From positions 124,001-188,000 of the forward strand of contig JACKLU010000001.1 of the NCBI GenBank assembly GCA_024235735.1: a stretch of 64,000 nt of DNA. The letters are read 5' to 3'. The DNA is from Burkholderiales bacterium (lineage in GTDB: Bacteria > Pseudomonadota > Gammaproteobacteria > Burkholderiales > Nitrosomonadaceae). Each line of letters begins with the position of its first letter. Position 1 is the stretch's first letter. Under the pieces are notes generated by a model. It saw only the letters and a list, made by a program, of their open reading frames with translations, was not told the DNA's origin and did no database searches. Below are positions 7,365 through 16,585 of this stretch, piece by piece. The translations under genes and the position numbers were made by a program.

Positions 7365-9735
7365 TGCCGTTTGCCGGTTCCTTAAGATTCTTCGCCAGAT
7401 TCCGGCGGATTTCTTCCAGATCCCGAAGGCGCGCTTCGACGCGTGCATTAATCAAATCGGGTGATTCACCGGTAAGTACTGTCATGGCTTCATCATAGTT
7501 GTTATAGGCATAAACTGCGAACTGTCCATTGGTACAGGCCTCGATCACATCGGCGCGAAGCATCAAATGCCCGATATTAGTGGCAGGTATCAGAACCCCC
7601 TGTTTCCCGGATAGCCCGCGAAACTTGCAGATATCGAAGAAACCTTCGATTTTTTCGTTAACGCCGCCGATAGCTTGCGCCTCACCGCGCTGATTAACAG
7701 AACCCGTCATCGCCATGCCTTGCCGGATTGGCAATCCGGACAAAGCGGAAAGCAGACTGCAAAGCTCGGCCATTGATGCGCTATCGCCCTCGATAAGGCC
7801 GTAGGACTGTTCAAAAACCAGACTGGCTGAAAGCGACAGAGGATAATCCTTCGCATACCGTTCCGCCAGAAAGGAAGAAAGAATAAAAACACCTTTTGAA
7901 TGAATGGCGCCACCCAGTTTTGTCTCACGTTCGATGTCGATTACCTTTCCGCTTCCGAGTCGCGCAGTTGCAGTGATGCGTGAAGGCACGGCGAAACTGG
8001 CATCACCAAGCTGCATAACCGCAAGTCCGTTGATCTGGCCGATTTTTGCACCGTCGGTATCGATCATCAATATACCGCGGTTTATCGCTTCCTGAAGCAA
8101 TTCGCGCAGTCGGTCACCGCGATATATCTGCGCGTCGATGGCGCGCTGCACATTATCCCTATTAACAGCAGCCTGTTGTTTAATGCTGGCGTAATAATCG
8201 GCCTCGCGTAACAGATCGGCAATATCCATGACGCTGATTGAAAGCTTTTCCGCATCTCCAGCAAGTCTTGCGCCGTGTTCAATAATCCGTGCAACAGCAG
8301 AACGGTCAAAAGGGCGTAATTTATCGCGACGCAGCAAGCCCGCGATCATGCGGGCATACATCTGCTGATTTTCAGCCGTGCGATGCAATCGATCATCAAA
8401 ATCAGCGGCAATCTTGAACAGTTGTCTGAATTCAGAATCGTAGCCATGCAGCAAGTAATACAGCATACGCTCACCAATCAAGACTACCTTGATATTCAAC
8501 GGAATGGGTTCGGGCTCGAGAGAAACCGTACTGACCAGGCTGTAGATCTGACCCAGCGACTGAATCTTGATTTGCCGTGAAAGCAGTGCACGTTTCAGTC
8601 CTTCCCAGGCATACGGCTGCATCAGTAACTTCATTGCGTCGATAATCAGATATCCACCATTGGCTTGATGCATGGCGCCCGGTTTGATCAGCGTAAAATC
8701 TGTCTGCAGTGCGCCCATGTGCACAGTATACTCAACAGCGCCAATCAGATTCGCATAATTGGGCAAATCGAGAAAAACCACGGGTACACCGCCGTCATGC
8801 TGGGTGTGATCAACGAGAATATTGACGTCATAGCGGCGGAATGCCGGCATTTTCATCAGCGGCACATGCATATGATCCGCCGTGTCTTCCTCGAGACGGA
8901 AATTCTGCAGATTGTTGATAACATCCTGCTGTACCGCTTCCAGATAAGTCAGAATGACTTCATGACAGTGATATTTTGTTTTCAATTCAGCAATCAGATG
9001 TCCCGAAGCAAACATGACGATCTGGCGATTCAACTCCTTGATCTTATTGCGTGCCTCCCGCTGCCACTGCGGCTGCATGCGCAGAATGGCTGTCAGCTTT
9101 TCTTCGAGCACATTAATGGTATCCTCGATCTGCTGCTGTTCTTCTTTGGGCAGCGCATCAAACTCCTTCGGTTTGATCACTTCGTTGTTTTTTACCGGTG
9201 CAAACGCAAATCCATGCGGCGTGCGCAGCAATCGCATGTTGCTTGCATTCGCTTCATCGTTGAGCGTGCTGAAAGCGGATTCTATTGTTTTTTTGAGATC
9301 ATCATCAATTTCCTGCAAGCGCAAATGATATTCATCCGTTTCAAACGCGCTGGGTATGGCGCTGCACAGATCTTCCACCAGTTGATGCATGTCATTACGA
9401 AAAATCGTGGCATGCTCGTGTGTCAAACTGATCGCGATCGGTTCGGAGGGTTTATCAAAATTATTGACATAGACCCAATCCGGTGGCATTTCGCGCATGC
9501 GTGACTGTTTTTCCAAATACTCCCGCACTACGGTATGTTTGCCCACTCCGGGCGGTCCGAGCACGAACAGATTGTAACCGTCATGCTGAATGTTCATCCC
9601 CAGGTGCAGCGCCTGTATCGCACGGTCCTGACCAATCACTACAGTGAGATCATCGAGTGTTTCTGTCGTGTCAAAATCGAATTGTTTCAGACTACAGGCA
9701 GTATAAAGCTGGTGTGGCGCTAATGGCTTGATCAT
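7345..9735 (-). CDS. Lon-like ATP-dependent serine protease (YcbZ/LonB type)
   Basis: A 796-residue AAA+ protease of peptidase family S16. Walker A is GPPGVGKHT at 60-68. A long insertion with coiled-coil character follows (about 120-280). The AAA second half includes GGYLIIDAMKLL. The protease domain at the C-terminus carries the Ser-Lys dyad: S652 in EGDSASMAEL and K695 in GGVNEKIEGF. No N-terminal LON substrate domain is present, unlike housekeeping Lon, and no membrane segment is visible, so it should be a soluble cytoplasmic protease. It overlaps the stress-protein gene downstream. Confidence 0.9.
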   Translation of the reverse strand: MIKPLAPHQLYTACSLKQFDFDTTETLDDLTVVIGQDRAIQALHLGMNIQHDGYNLFVLGPPGVGKHTVVREYLEKQSRMREMPPDWVYVNNFDKPSEPIAISLTHEHATIFRNDMHQLVEDLCSAIPSAFETDEYHLRLQEIDDDLKKTIESAFSTLNDEANASNMRLLRTPHGFAFAPVKNNEVIKPKEFDALPKEEQQQIEDTINVLEEKLTAILRMQPQWQREARNKIKELNRQIVMFASGHLIAELKTKYHCHEVILTYLEAVQQDVINNLQNFRLEEDTADHMHVPLMKMPAFRRYDVNILVDHTQHDGGVPVVFLDLPNYANLIGAVEYTVHMGALQTDFTLIKPGAMHQANGGYLIIDAMKLLMQPYAWEGLKRALLSRQIKIQSLGQIYSLVSTVSLEPEPIPLNIKVVLIGERMLYYLLHGYDSEFRQLFKIAADFDDRLHRTAENQQMYARMIAGLLRRDKLRPFDRSAVARIIEHGARLAGDAEKLSISVMDIADLLREADYYASIKQQAAVNRDNVQRAIDAQIYRGDRLRELLQEAINRGILMIDTDGAKIGQINGLAVMQLGDASFAVPSRITATARLGSGKVIDIERETKLGGAIHSKGVFILSSFLAERYAKDYPLSLSASLVFEQSYGLIEGDSASMAELCSLLSALSGLPIRQGMAMTGSVNQRGEAQAIGGVNEKIEGFFDICKFRGLSGKQGVLIPATNIGHLMLRADVIEACTNGQFAVYAYNNYDEAMTVLTGESPDLINARVEARLRDLEEIRRNLAKNLKEPANGNEKNTD

Positions 9736-9815
9736 TTGTAATTTCCAGAATCACGCATAAACAGGAAAAACGCTCGATTGCGGTAACTGATCAATCTTCC
9801 GCTTGAATAGCGTGT

Positions 9816-10181
9816 TTATTCGCAATAATAAGCTTCCCCGGAAAAAATAATCTGCCTGTTGACACCCGGCACTTCAATGCGGGTAGTATTGCTGCGCAGG
9901 ACATGAATCGTATTCGCCCCCATGCTGGCGGCTTCATTCTGCAGATTCGTTCTGGCAATAATCAGACGTTGCGGATAAGGCTTGTCATTATCGCTTTCCT
10001 GCGAGGCGCCCGTTACGCTGCCAAGCTTTGTACATCCGGTAAAATCCTGTTCTTCGCCGATTAACAGCAGAATGGGTTTGGCAGGCCGGGAATCAGTCGC
10101 TTCAGCCAGCACCGGACCGCTGGTCATCATTACAGTCAATACGATGATATTAAATAATCGATTTGCAGATGCTGCGAACAT
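9816..10181 (-). CDS. DUF4156-like exported protein
   Basis: A 121-residue protein with an N-terminal signal peptide (hydrophobic stretch IIVLTVMMTSGPVLAEA, cleavage near residue 27). The mature region has CTKLGSVTG, RTNLQNEAASMGANTIHV and a terminal GEAYYC, the pattern of DUF4156-type proteins. No lipobox cysteine is seen, and the two cysteines could form a disulphide in the periplasm. AAAGGAGA lies directly before ATG 10181. The function of the family is unknown. Confidence 0.7.
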   Translation of the reverse strand: MFAASANRLFNIIVLTVMMTSGPVLAEATDSRPAKPILLLIGEEQDFTGCTKLGSVTGASQESDNDKPYPQRLIIARTNLQNEAASMGANTIHVLRSNTTRIEVPGVNRQIIFSGEAYYCE

Positions 10182-10441
10182 GGAGTTCTCCTTTGTGCCG
10201 TTATGTTTAAGTTTGCCTCAACTTCAGAGGACAATCGAATGAATATTGCGATTTTAGCACCGGATCAGTTTAATTATCCTGAAATGCGCAAGCGTGCTTG
10301 ATGTGCATCAGCGATGCGCCGATCGAATTGGCCGCTATTTTTATCAGCAATACTTCAAAATCCATGATGTTATGACAGGGTATATATCATATTGCGGATT
10401 TCATCTACTTTGCATCCGAGATCTTATTGTGCGATAAGCAA

Positions 10442-10678
10442 TCAACGAAAAAAATTCAGTATTAATAAAATAGTGGCAAAAAAGATCGTATAAAGCGAAA
10501 ACTTTCTGGCATCCTTCGCATGATCCGCCTTGGATGGAAATTCCATCTGCTTATCGTCATCGCCATATTTTTTTCTGATATACGCATACACTTGATCATG
10601 GTATGCATGCATGTAGCGGTGGTAAACCATGTATAAAAAAGAAATTACCAAACCGGTCCATCCGAAAAGCTCAATCAT
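10442..10678 (-). CDS. Small two-helix membrane protein, unknown function
   Basis: A 78-residue protein starting at ATG 10678, chosen because AAGGAG lies just upstream; an earlier in-frame ATG at 10735 lacks this site. There is a hydrophobic segment at about 5-20 (WTGLVISFLYMVY), a charged middle with YIRKKYGDDDKQ, and a second hydrophobic segment at 58-76 (LYTIFFATILLILNFF). I do not recognise the family. The flanks 10182-10441 and 10679-10926 contain no other convincing gene. Confidence 0.55.
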   Translation of the reverse strand: MIELFGWTGLVISFLYMVYHRYMHAYHDQVYAYIRKKYGDDDKQMEFPSKADHAKDARKFSLYTIFFATILLILNFFR

Positions 10679-10926
10679 TACCTGCTCCTTACCGAAACGA
10701 AAATACCCTTCACGGTGAAATATCAGTGTCTGCATACCACAATAGAACTGCCGGGCATCTCTAAAATTTCGGATTTTGTCACAACACTTTGTTGTTCACA
10801 AAAAATGTATCCTGAACTATTCCATGCGCGGCGAGCCGCGATGCGACAAATTGCCGCATTCTCAAACTTTAGGCTCATTGCGATAATACCGGCCGATCAA
10901 TAATCTAATGAACACCTCGAATCTTA

Positions 10927-11465
10927 ATGAACGTATGGAATAACAAGACGCATGACACGCAGGATTTAACCAGTGAGCAAAATCATTCTGTCAATCTCAT
11001 CGCGCTTTATGAACAGTATCGTTCAAGCCTGACTAATCCACCCGCTTGATCGGTTGCCGGGAAACGGCCTCCGAGCTGACACAGGAAGGGTATGTGCGGC
11101 TGATGGTCCGTCATGATCTGCCGGATATTCTGAGTTTGTCGGCTTATTTGTTCCGTATTGACCACAATCTGGCGATGGATTATCAACGTGCTCCAGCGCA
11201 CCGGATCGAAAATCTCCTGCTGGATGAAACACTGCCCTGTCCGTTGCTGCAACCGCATGAAATAGCCAGTTTAAGGCAGCAATGCCGGATTCTGCTGGAT
11301 ACGATTGCCGCCATGCCACAGGGCTGCCGGGATGTGTTTCTACTGCGCAAGATTGATGAACTCAGTTACAGTGAAATTTCCATTCATTTGAATATTTCCG
11401 AGAAAACCGTGCAGCGGCGTTTGGTGCGGGCCATGCTGTTTTGCCATCGCCGCATGCACGACTGA
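10927..11465 (+). pseudogene. Frameshifted FecI-type ECF sigma factor
   Basis: An ATG at 10927 opens a frame encoding about 40 residues with the sigma-70 region 2 start (LIALYEQYRSSL), which stops at 11048-11050. The rest continues in another frame from about 11046: ETASELTQEGYVRLM (region 2), LFRIDHNLAMDYQR, then region 4 with CRDVFLLRKIDELSYSEI and ISEKTVQRRLVRAML. Both frames together give a typical FecI-like iron-signalling sigma factor of about 175 residues. The break near 11035-11048 means no complete protein is made unless the ribosome shifts frame. The partner fecR directly downstream is also broken, so decay is the simpler reading. Confidence 0.85.
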
Positions 11466-11483
11466 TTTGTTTAAACCCGTCTT

Positions 11484-11909
11484 ATGCCCCCTTCCCCGCC
11501 ATTTAATGACCGGCAACTCACACAGGTGCTGACATGGGTTTTTCGGTTGCAATCCGAAAACTGCACGGATGAAGACAGACAGAAATTCAATCGCTGGCTT
11601 GGGCAAAGCGCAGCACATCAGGCGGCTTATGCGCATGCCGAGCGTCTATGGACTGAAACCGGTCAGCTCAAAACGGCATTCGACATCCCCGGCCTTCCCA
11701 CAACAGCCAGACAGCGCCGCCCGAAACGTCTGACACCCCATCTTTCCGGCTGAATCGCGGGTTTTCTGCTCGGATGCGCCATGACGGGAATCGGCTGGCT
11801 GGAATACAGCGTTGAAACGGTGACATACGTCACCCGATTAAGCGAGAAACGTGACATCGTACTCGCGGATGGCAGTGTTGTCGCCATGAATACAGCCACA
11901 CGCATGTGA
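11484..11909 (+). pseudogene. FecR-type anti-sigma regulator, N-terminal fragment
   Basis: Begins 18 bp after the sigma-factor remnant, as in fecIR pairs. The first 89 residues match the FecR N-terminal domain (LTQVLTWVFRLQSENCTDEDRQKF, FNRWLGQSAAHQAAYAHAERLW). A TGA at 11751-11753 interrupts it in frame; beyond it the frame continues with a membrane segment (GFLLGCAMTGIGW) and the FecR core YVTRLSEKRDIVLADGSVVAMNT, before a second stop at 11907-11909. FecR normally spans the inner membrane and transmits the TonB-receptor signal to FecI. The missing C-terminal part reappears at 12373-12693. Confidence 0.85.
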
Positions 11910-11949
11910 CCTGTTGTTGCGGATCTCGTTAGAAGTGTGAGACTTGAGT

Positions 11950-11986
11950 CAAATAGAAAACGGCCCCTGAAAACTGACAGGAGCCG
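11950..11986 (-). terminator. Intrinsic terminator after the lipoprotein gene
   Basis: Stem CGGCCCCTG (11961-11969) pairs with CAGGAGCCG (11978-11986) with one mismatch. On the minus strand it is followed by TTTTCTATTT. It lies about 20 bp beyond the stop of the lipoprotein gene at 12004. Confidence 0.7.
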
Positions 11987-12003
11987 TCCGAAAATCAATC
12001 AGC

Positions 12004-12159
12004 TTATTCTTTACCAGCAGGGGCGCCCAGTCTTTCGCCTGATTCAGGATCCTCATATAAGCTTGGTGGTCTATTATAAGGCTTAGGTTCGCCGCATCCA
12101 GCTAACAGGGCTGTACCCGTTAAAACTACCAAGATCGCAGCTAAAAGCGTGTATTTCAT
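12004..12159 (-). CDS. Small lipoprotein
   Basis: A 51-residue protein with a lipoprotein signal peptide: MKYTLLAAILVVLTG followed by lipobox LLAGC, lipidation expected at C22. The mature part is only about 30 residues, proline-rich and charged (GEPKPYNRPPSLYEDPESGE). The start is ATG 12159 with AAAGGAGA upstream; longer upstream readings have no such site. It carries its own terminator and lies between the two halves of fecR on the opposite strand, so it appears to have been inserted there. The family is not recognised. Confidence 0.65.
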   Translation of the reverse strand: MKYTLLAAILVVLTGTALLAGCGEPKPYNRPPSLYEDPESGERLGAPAGKE

Positions 12160-12372
12160 GAGAATCTCCTTTGCAATTAAAATGATATGTTGATCAATAG
12201 ATTTAATGTCACGTTGGAACTTCATCAGCCACAAGTCACACTGTAAAATCTTAGTCCTTAATGCATGATTTGGTCAAGTACGGCGTTGAGGTGAAGCAAC
12301 ATACTCCGGTTATAAGGCAAGTCTTTTATAAGGTAAGCCTTTAGAGACGTCCTTGAATACCGGCATTTATGA

Positions 12373-12693
12373 CTGCGGCAATTTGCCGCATTCCCATCTT
12401 ACACCGAACAAGTTCTATCGGATATATCGCAGGCAGACACAGAAGTTGTAACCGCTTGGCATAAAAACAGACTGATTTTCCGGAATACGCTGCTTAATGA
12501 AGTTCTTCACCAAATCAACCGCTACCACGCTCGTCCTGTCAGACTGGGTGAGCCGCAGCTCAACAACTTGAAAGTCAGCGGAGAATTCAATGCGGAAGAC
12601 CGCGAGGGCCTGATCCATGCCTTGAAAACCCTGTTTCCGCTGCGCAGCAGCGAGCTTGACGACATGACGGTGCTTTACGCTGCTGAGAAATAA
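12373..12693 (+). pseudogene. FecR-type regulator, C-terminal fragment
   Basis: About 106 codons without a start codon (TGA precedes at 12370). The translation EVVTAWHKNRLIFRNTLL, EVLHQINRYHARPVRLGEPQ, LNNLKVSGEFNAEDREGL and LIHALKTLFPLR is the typical periplasmic C-terminal domain of FecR, ending at TAA 12691-12693. It is on the same strand as the N-terminal fragment, with 463 bp containing the lipoprotein gene between them. No TonB-dependent receptor gene follows, as would be usual. Confidence 0.8.
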
Positions 12694-12722
12694 CGGACAC
12701 TTCAAAAAAACCTGCTCTGCGA

Positions 12723-13098
12723 TTATCGGCTGGTCAAGGGCGCCGTGTATTCAGGGAAAGCCTGTAACAGCTTCTTATCCATGATTAGCAGGACGGTGCT
12801 GAGCTGCTTTGCCAGTACGACAAATTCACAATCATACGCCGAACAATCGCTGTCGTTCACAAGTCCCAGCACGCTCGCCGAATCGACTTCAAACTCAAGT
12901 CCGGTCATCAGGCTTTCGGCCTCCTGCTGAATAGCTCTGGCTTGATTAAACGTCTAACATGACCGATGCAAATAACCGGTCAGCACATTACGGAATTCAC
13001 TGCGCCATAAGATGGGTGCCGCCCATTCCGGTTCTTGCCGCAGCAGTTTTTCCGCGTTGGCTGTCAAGTTATTGGGCAGGTAGAGATTCGCAATGACC
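12723..13098 (-). pseudogene. PIN-domain (VapC-like) toxin remnant cut by IS element
   Basis: Reading from the insertion-sequence edge, the frame gives VIANLYLPNNLTANAEKLL, EWAAPILWRSEFRNVL, then an in-frame TAG at 12954-12956, then EAESLMTGLEFEVDSASVL, CSAYDCEFVVLAKQL and LLIMDKKLLQAFPE. This is the layout of a PIN ribonuclease toxin. The start codon and first catalytic aspartate (normally V-D-T-N) are missing at the insertion-sequence boundary. No antitoxin gene remains. With the lost start and internal stop it is non-functional. Confidence 0.75.
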
Positions 13099-13124
13099 TG
13101 GTCAAGTAAAACCGGACACACCAG

Positions 13125-14002
13125 TTAAGCTGCTTTTATCGATTTTGCTGCTTCTGCTTCATATTGGTTTGGACTTTTGTAATCCAGGTATGAATGCAGT
13201 CTTTGGCTGTTATAAAATACAGCGATATACTGCAAAATATCCTGCTGTGCTTCATGGCGGGTTTGTAATGCCGCCATTGGCAGCGTTCCTGCTTGAGGCT
13301 GCCAAAGAAGCTTTCCGCAACTGCATTATCCCAACAATTTCCCAGACGACTCATGCTGCCAATAAAACCGTATACTTTCAGTAGATTACGGTATGCTTTG
13401 CTGGCATACTGCGACCCGCGATCAGAATGCACGATCAGGCCAGGCGGTGGCCGGCGTAACCAGATTGCCATTCGCAATGCATCACAAACCAGTGCTGCTT
13501 TCATCCGTGAGCTCATACTCCAGCCCACCACCTTTCTGGAGAACAAATCGATGACAACCGCCAGGTACAGCCAGCCTTCCTGAGTCCAAATATATGTAAT
13601 GTCGCAAACATAGACTTGATCTGGTCTGGCAACCGTAAATTGCCGATTCAATTGGTTCTCAAACACCGGCAACAGGTGATTGCTGTCCGTCGTCACCTTG
13701 TATTTCTTCCGGTGTCTCACTTGTATCCCGACTTCCTGCATCAATCTTCTCGCCTTCCAACGACTAGCCCGATAACCCAAGGCATTTAGCGCTCGTTTCA
13801 TCCTGCGACTGCCATAGGTGTAATCGCATGATTTTGCAATATTCTTCACAGTGTCAAGCAACTCTCGATGATACAAGTCATCAGGCTGATTTCTACGGCA
13901 CTGCTCATATTCATAGTAGACACTACGGCTCACACCCAATAGTCGGCACATTAGACCGACCGGGCAGGTCTTTTTCTTTTGGGTGATGAACGAATACTTC
14001 AC
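13125..14002 (-). pseudogene. IS3-family transposase OrfB, C-terminal frameshift
   Basis: The open frame 13136-14002 encodes 288 residues with the HTH_21 region (GLMCRLLGVSRSVYYEY) and the rve integrase core. DDE residues are visible in VCDITYIWTQEGW, IVHSDRGSQYAS and WDNAVAESFFGSLKQE. After ERCQWRHY the frame departs from the family. The +1-shifted frame from about 13263 instead reads the conserved RHEAQQDILQYIAVFYNSQR and SYLDYKSPNQYE, ending at TTA 13125-13127 inside the terminal repeat. A single missing base in the T run near 13262 explains this. The DDE residues precede the break, but the tail is wrong. Start ATG 14002 overlaps orfA by 4 bp. Confidence 0.85.
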
Positions 14003-14307
14003 TTCGTTTCTTTCGCGAAAAAGACCGCCGCCTCCTTTAATATTTGCCGCTCCAGCTTGAGTTGCTTGTTTTCTATCCTGAGTCGCCGGATTTCTTCTTG
14101 CTCCGGCGTCAGTTTCCCATTACCACGGAATGCCTGACCATTAGTATCCGCACGGTTCTCCCTGATCCATCGCCCAAACATGTTAGTCCTGATTCCCAGA
14201 CTTCTGCCCGCTTCTGCTATCGTTAATCCCTGATCCAGCACCAGACTAATCGCACCCAGTTTGAATTCCTTTGTATAGCGTTTCCTCGGTTCCATTTCTT
14301 CCTCCAA
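13999..14307 (-). CDS. IS3-family transposase OrfA
   Basis: A 102-residue helix-turn-helix protein (RKRYTKEFKLGAISLVLDQG, AGRSLGIRTNMFGRWIRE) with a C-terminal leucine-zipper-like coiled coil (RRLRIENKQLKLERQILKEA). It binds the element's ends and is normally fused to OrfB by programmed -1 frameshifting. Its stop overlaps the OrfB start as ATGA. It appears intact. Confidence 0.9.
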   Translation of the reverse strand: MEEEMEPRKRYTKEFKLGAISLVLDQGLTIAEAGRSLGIRTNMFGRWIRENRADTNGQAFRGNGKLTPEQEEIRRLRIENKQLKLERQILKEAAVFFAKETK

Positions 14308-14353
14308 TTAAGTCTATTTTCTCTTAACTGGAGTGTCCGGGTCTATTGGACCA

Positions 14354-16055
14354 TGTCATTATGCAACCGGTTGCAACCGTCATGACACTCACGCTGGCTT
14401 TTTCATTACTGGAATCCCTGTTGATTCTGCCTGCCCATTTGACGGCGCATCATCCGCCTCCAGCCAGTAACCTGCTGACCCGGACACGAAATGCAGTCCA
14501 AGACGCGCTGGACAGCTTTATCACCCGGATTTACCAGCCGGCTGCTACAGTGCCTGATTGGCTGGCGCTACGCAACGCTGGCCGGTTCTACCGCCGCGCT
14601 GCGCATCGGCTATGCCATCGTCAAGGGTGGCCATATCAGCGTTAACCTGCAGGAAGATGTGAGCTATTCCGAATTTCATGTCCACCTTAATCCGCCGTTG
14701 GACACACCCTACAACATCATCCAGCAACGGGTTGCACAATTTCTGGATGCGCTGGATAAGGTCGAGACGGAATTGAATCCTGAACCGACGTCACATATGC
14801 CCAGGTTGATCGAAGGCATCGAAGTAATCCTGGACGAAATGGATCCGATGATCTACGTCGAATTTACCAGCGAAGCCCGTAAACGCTTTCATGTGCGCGA
14901 AATTGTCACCAGCTGGTACCGGCACATCGGTGATTTTAAACCGGATTTTCATACACCGACCGAAAAAGAACTGATTGACTTGGAAATTGAACTCCTGGCG
15001 CAGGATCCGGAAATACTCGACGCTGCGGCTGATGCGCTAAAAACGCACATCATGCGCTACCCCGGCATTGTTGACTTATCCGATTCGCGCAAACCGGGCA
15101 AATCGGAAATCCGCTTCCGGCTGAAACCGGAAGGCGAACGGCTAGGTTTGCGTCTCAAGGATCTGGCTGAACAGATACGGCACGCCTATCACGGTGAAGA
15201 AGCACAGCGCTTCATGCGCGGCCGTTTTGAAGTCAAAATTCAGGTGCGCCATCCACGCAAAGAACGCGAAACCATTGAAAATCTGCTGGCCATGCCTATC
15301 CGGCTGCCGAATGGCGGCCAGGCGCAGCTCGGCATACTGGCCGACATCGACTTTGCTCCCGGTTTTGGCGCACTGATGCGCGCTGATCGCATGGGTGTGG
15401 TGAAGCTGCATGTACAATTGGTGGATTCCCCGCCAGTCAGCGACAGTGTTATTGATCAGGAACTGGCAGCGCAATTCTTCCCGGCGCTTGAACAACAATA
15501 CCGCGGCATCAAAATCTCGCGCGGTGAAGCCGCCGAGGAAGCCGATGAAATCATGGCGGACTTGAAGCGCAATACGCTGATCGCACTGGCGATGATCTAT
15601 GGCCTGCTTGCAGTGACATTCAAATCCTATATTCAACCGCTGCTGTTTTTGCTGACCGTTCCAGTCGCCTGGCTGGGCGCCGTGCTGATTCACTGGCTGA
15701 TGGGATTGAATTTCTCTTTTCAGTCCCTCGTTGGTATGGTGGCGGCTAGCGGTGTTGTCGTCAACGACAGTGTTGTTCTGCTGCATTTCATCCGCAAAAG
15801 ACGCGCGGAATTTACCCATCTCGCTGATCTCATCATCAACATCTGCATCTCCCGTTTCCGCCCTATATTGCAGGATTTGCACCCATGCTTTTCGAAACCA
15901 GCGAACAAGCCAAATTCCTCGTGCCGGTTACCCTCTCTCTGGCAGCCGGACTGAGCTTCGGCATGATTGCAACGCTGGTGCTGGTGCCTGTCTGCTATGC
16001 GGTACTCTCCGATGCGCGGCAATGGCTGGTTCGATTCAGAAAAACTGAATCATGA
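14354..16055 (+). pseudogene. RND efflux transporter permease, truncated and frameshifted
   Basis: The sequence begins abruptly at the insertion-sequence edge inside an RND (HAE-1/AcrB-like) protein: FSLLESLLILPAHL, the end of the first membrane half. A frameshift near 14545 moves to the frame that carries the second periplasmic domain (VKGGHISVNLQEDVSYSEF, VEFTSEARKRFHV) and membrane helices (LIALAMIYGLLAVTF, GMVAASGVVVNDSVVLLHFI). Near 15870 about a dozen expected residues are missing and the frame changes again; the other frame reads APMLFETSEQAKFLVP through LVLVPVCYAVLSDARQW and stops at TGA 16053-16055. Three lesions make it clearly inactive. The N-terminal half is gone. Confidence 0.88.
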
Positions 16056-16585
16056 ATGCGCCGGAAAGGCGATTTCAGTACCGGTGTTTAATCCTGGATT
16101 TTTCATTGGGGAAGAATTTCCAGTGAAATCTGAGTTGATTACAGGATATCGCCAGAAATTCGGAATTTAAAACAAAACGCGGCGTGAACAAAAAATGCTG
16201 ACGCAAAAAATATCCTTACGTCTTTGTGTTTCTTCTATCAATATCTAATGGTTTCCTTTAGCGCAAAATAATAGTTTCCCCAATGTGCTGATTAATCGGA
16301 ATTTATTAGTATGATGGCGTGCTAATTTATTTGAAGTTATTGTCGCCACGAAAGCAGGAAAGTCGCTGGTCGTTTTTTTGCTGTTGGCTTTTTTGAAATA
16401 CTGTTTTACAGGTCAACGCTCCCGTACGAACAATACACCATTTGACCATACATCACCATTCCTTATACAGAATAAATAGCACAGGTTTATTTTCCAGTTT
16501 CTGCTATTGCTGACAGCTACGGTCTTACCAGGCCACCGACAGAAGTTTCTGTTAAGCACTCAATTAAAACTTTACGAGGGAAAAT
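16056..16585. other. 530-bp intergenic region upstream of the PII-like gene
   Basis: No convincing gene is seen. It must contain the PII-like gene's promoter. A dyad ACAGAA-GT-TTCTGT (16539-16552) lies 34 bp before the start and could be an operator; this is only a pattern. GAGGG at 16575-16579 is the ribosome-binding site. I found no clear sigma-54 element. Confidence 0.4.

Larger units (their letters stand above)
13099..14353. mobile_element. IS3-family insertion sequence (about 1255 bp)
   Basis: Contains orfA and orfB of IS3 type on the minus strand. The ends form an imperfect inverted repeat: left TGGTCAAGTAAAACCGGACA from 13099, right (complement) TGGTCCAATAGACCCGGACA from 14353, both continuing into CCAGTTAAG. 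The flanks show no target duplication: the last bases before the left end are ACC and the first after the right end are TGT. The two sides belong to unrelated broken genes (PIN toxin and RND pump), so the element marks a rearrangement junction. Confidence 0.88.

Noticed and set aside
8665..9504. 279-codon plus-strand frame inside the Lon-like gene
   Set aside because: It is antisense to a well-supported protease gene, has low-complexity composition and no recognisable motif.
15142..15882. 246-codon minus-strand frame opposite the RND remnant
   Set aside because: Antisense to clear RND homology and without domain signals.
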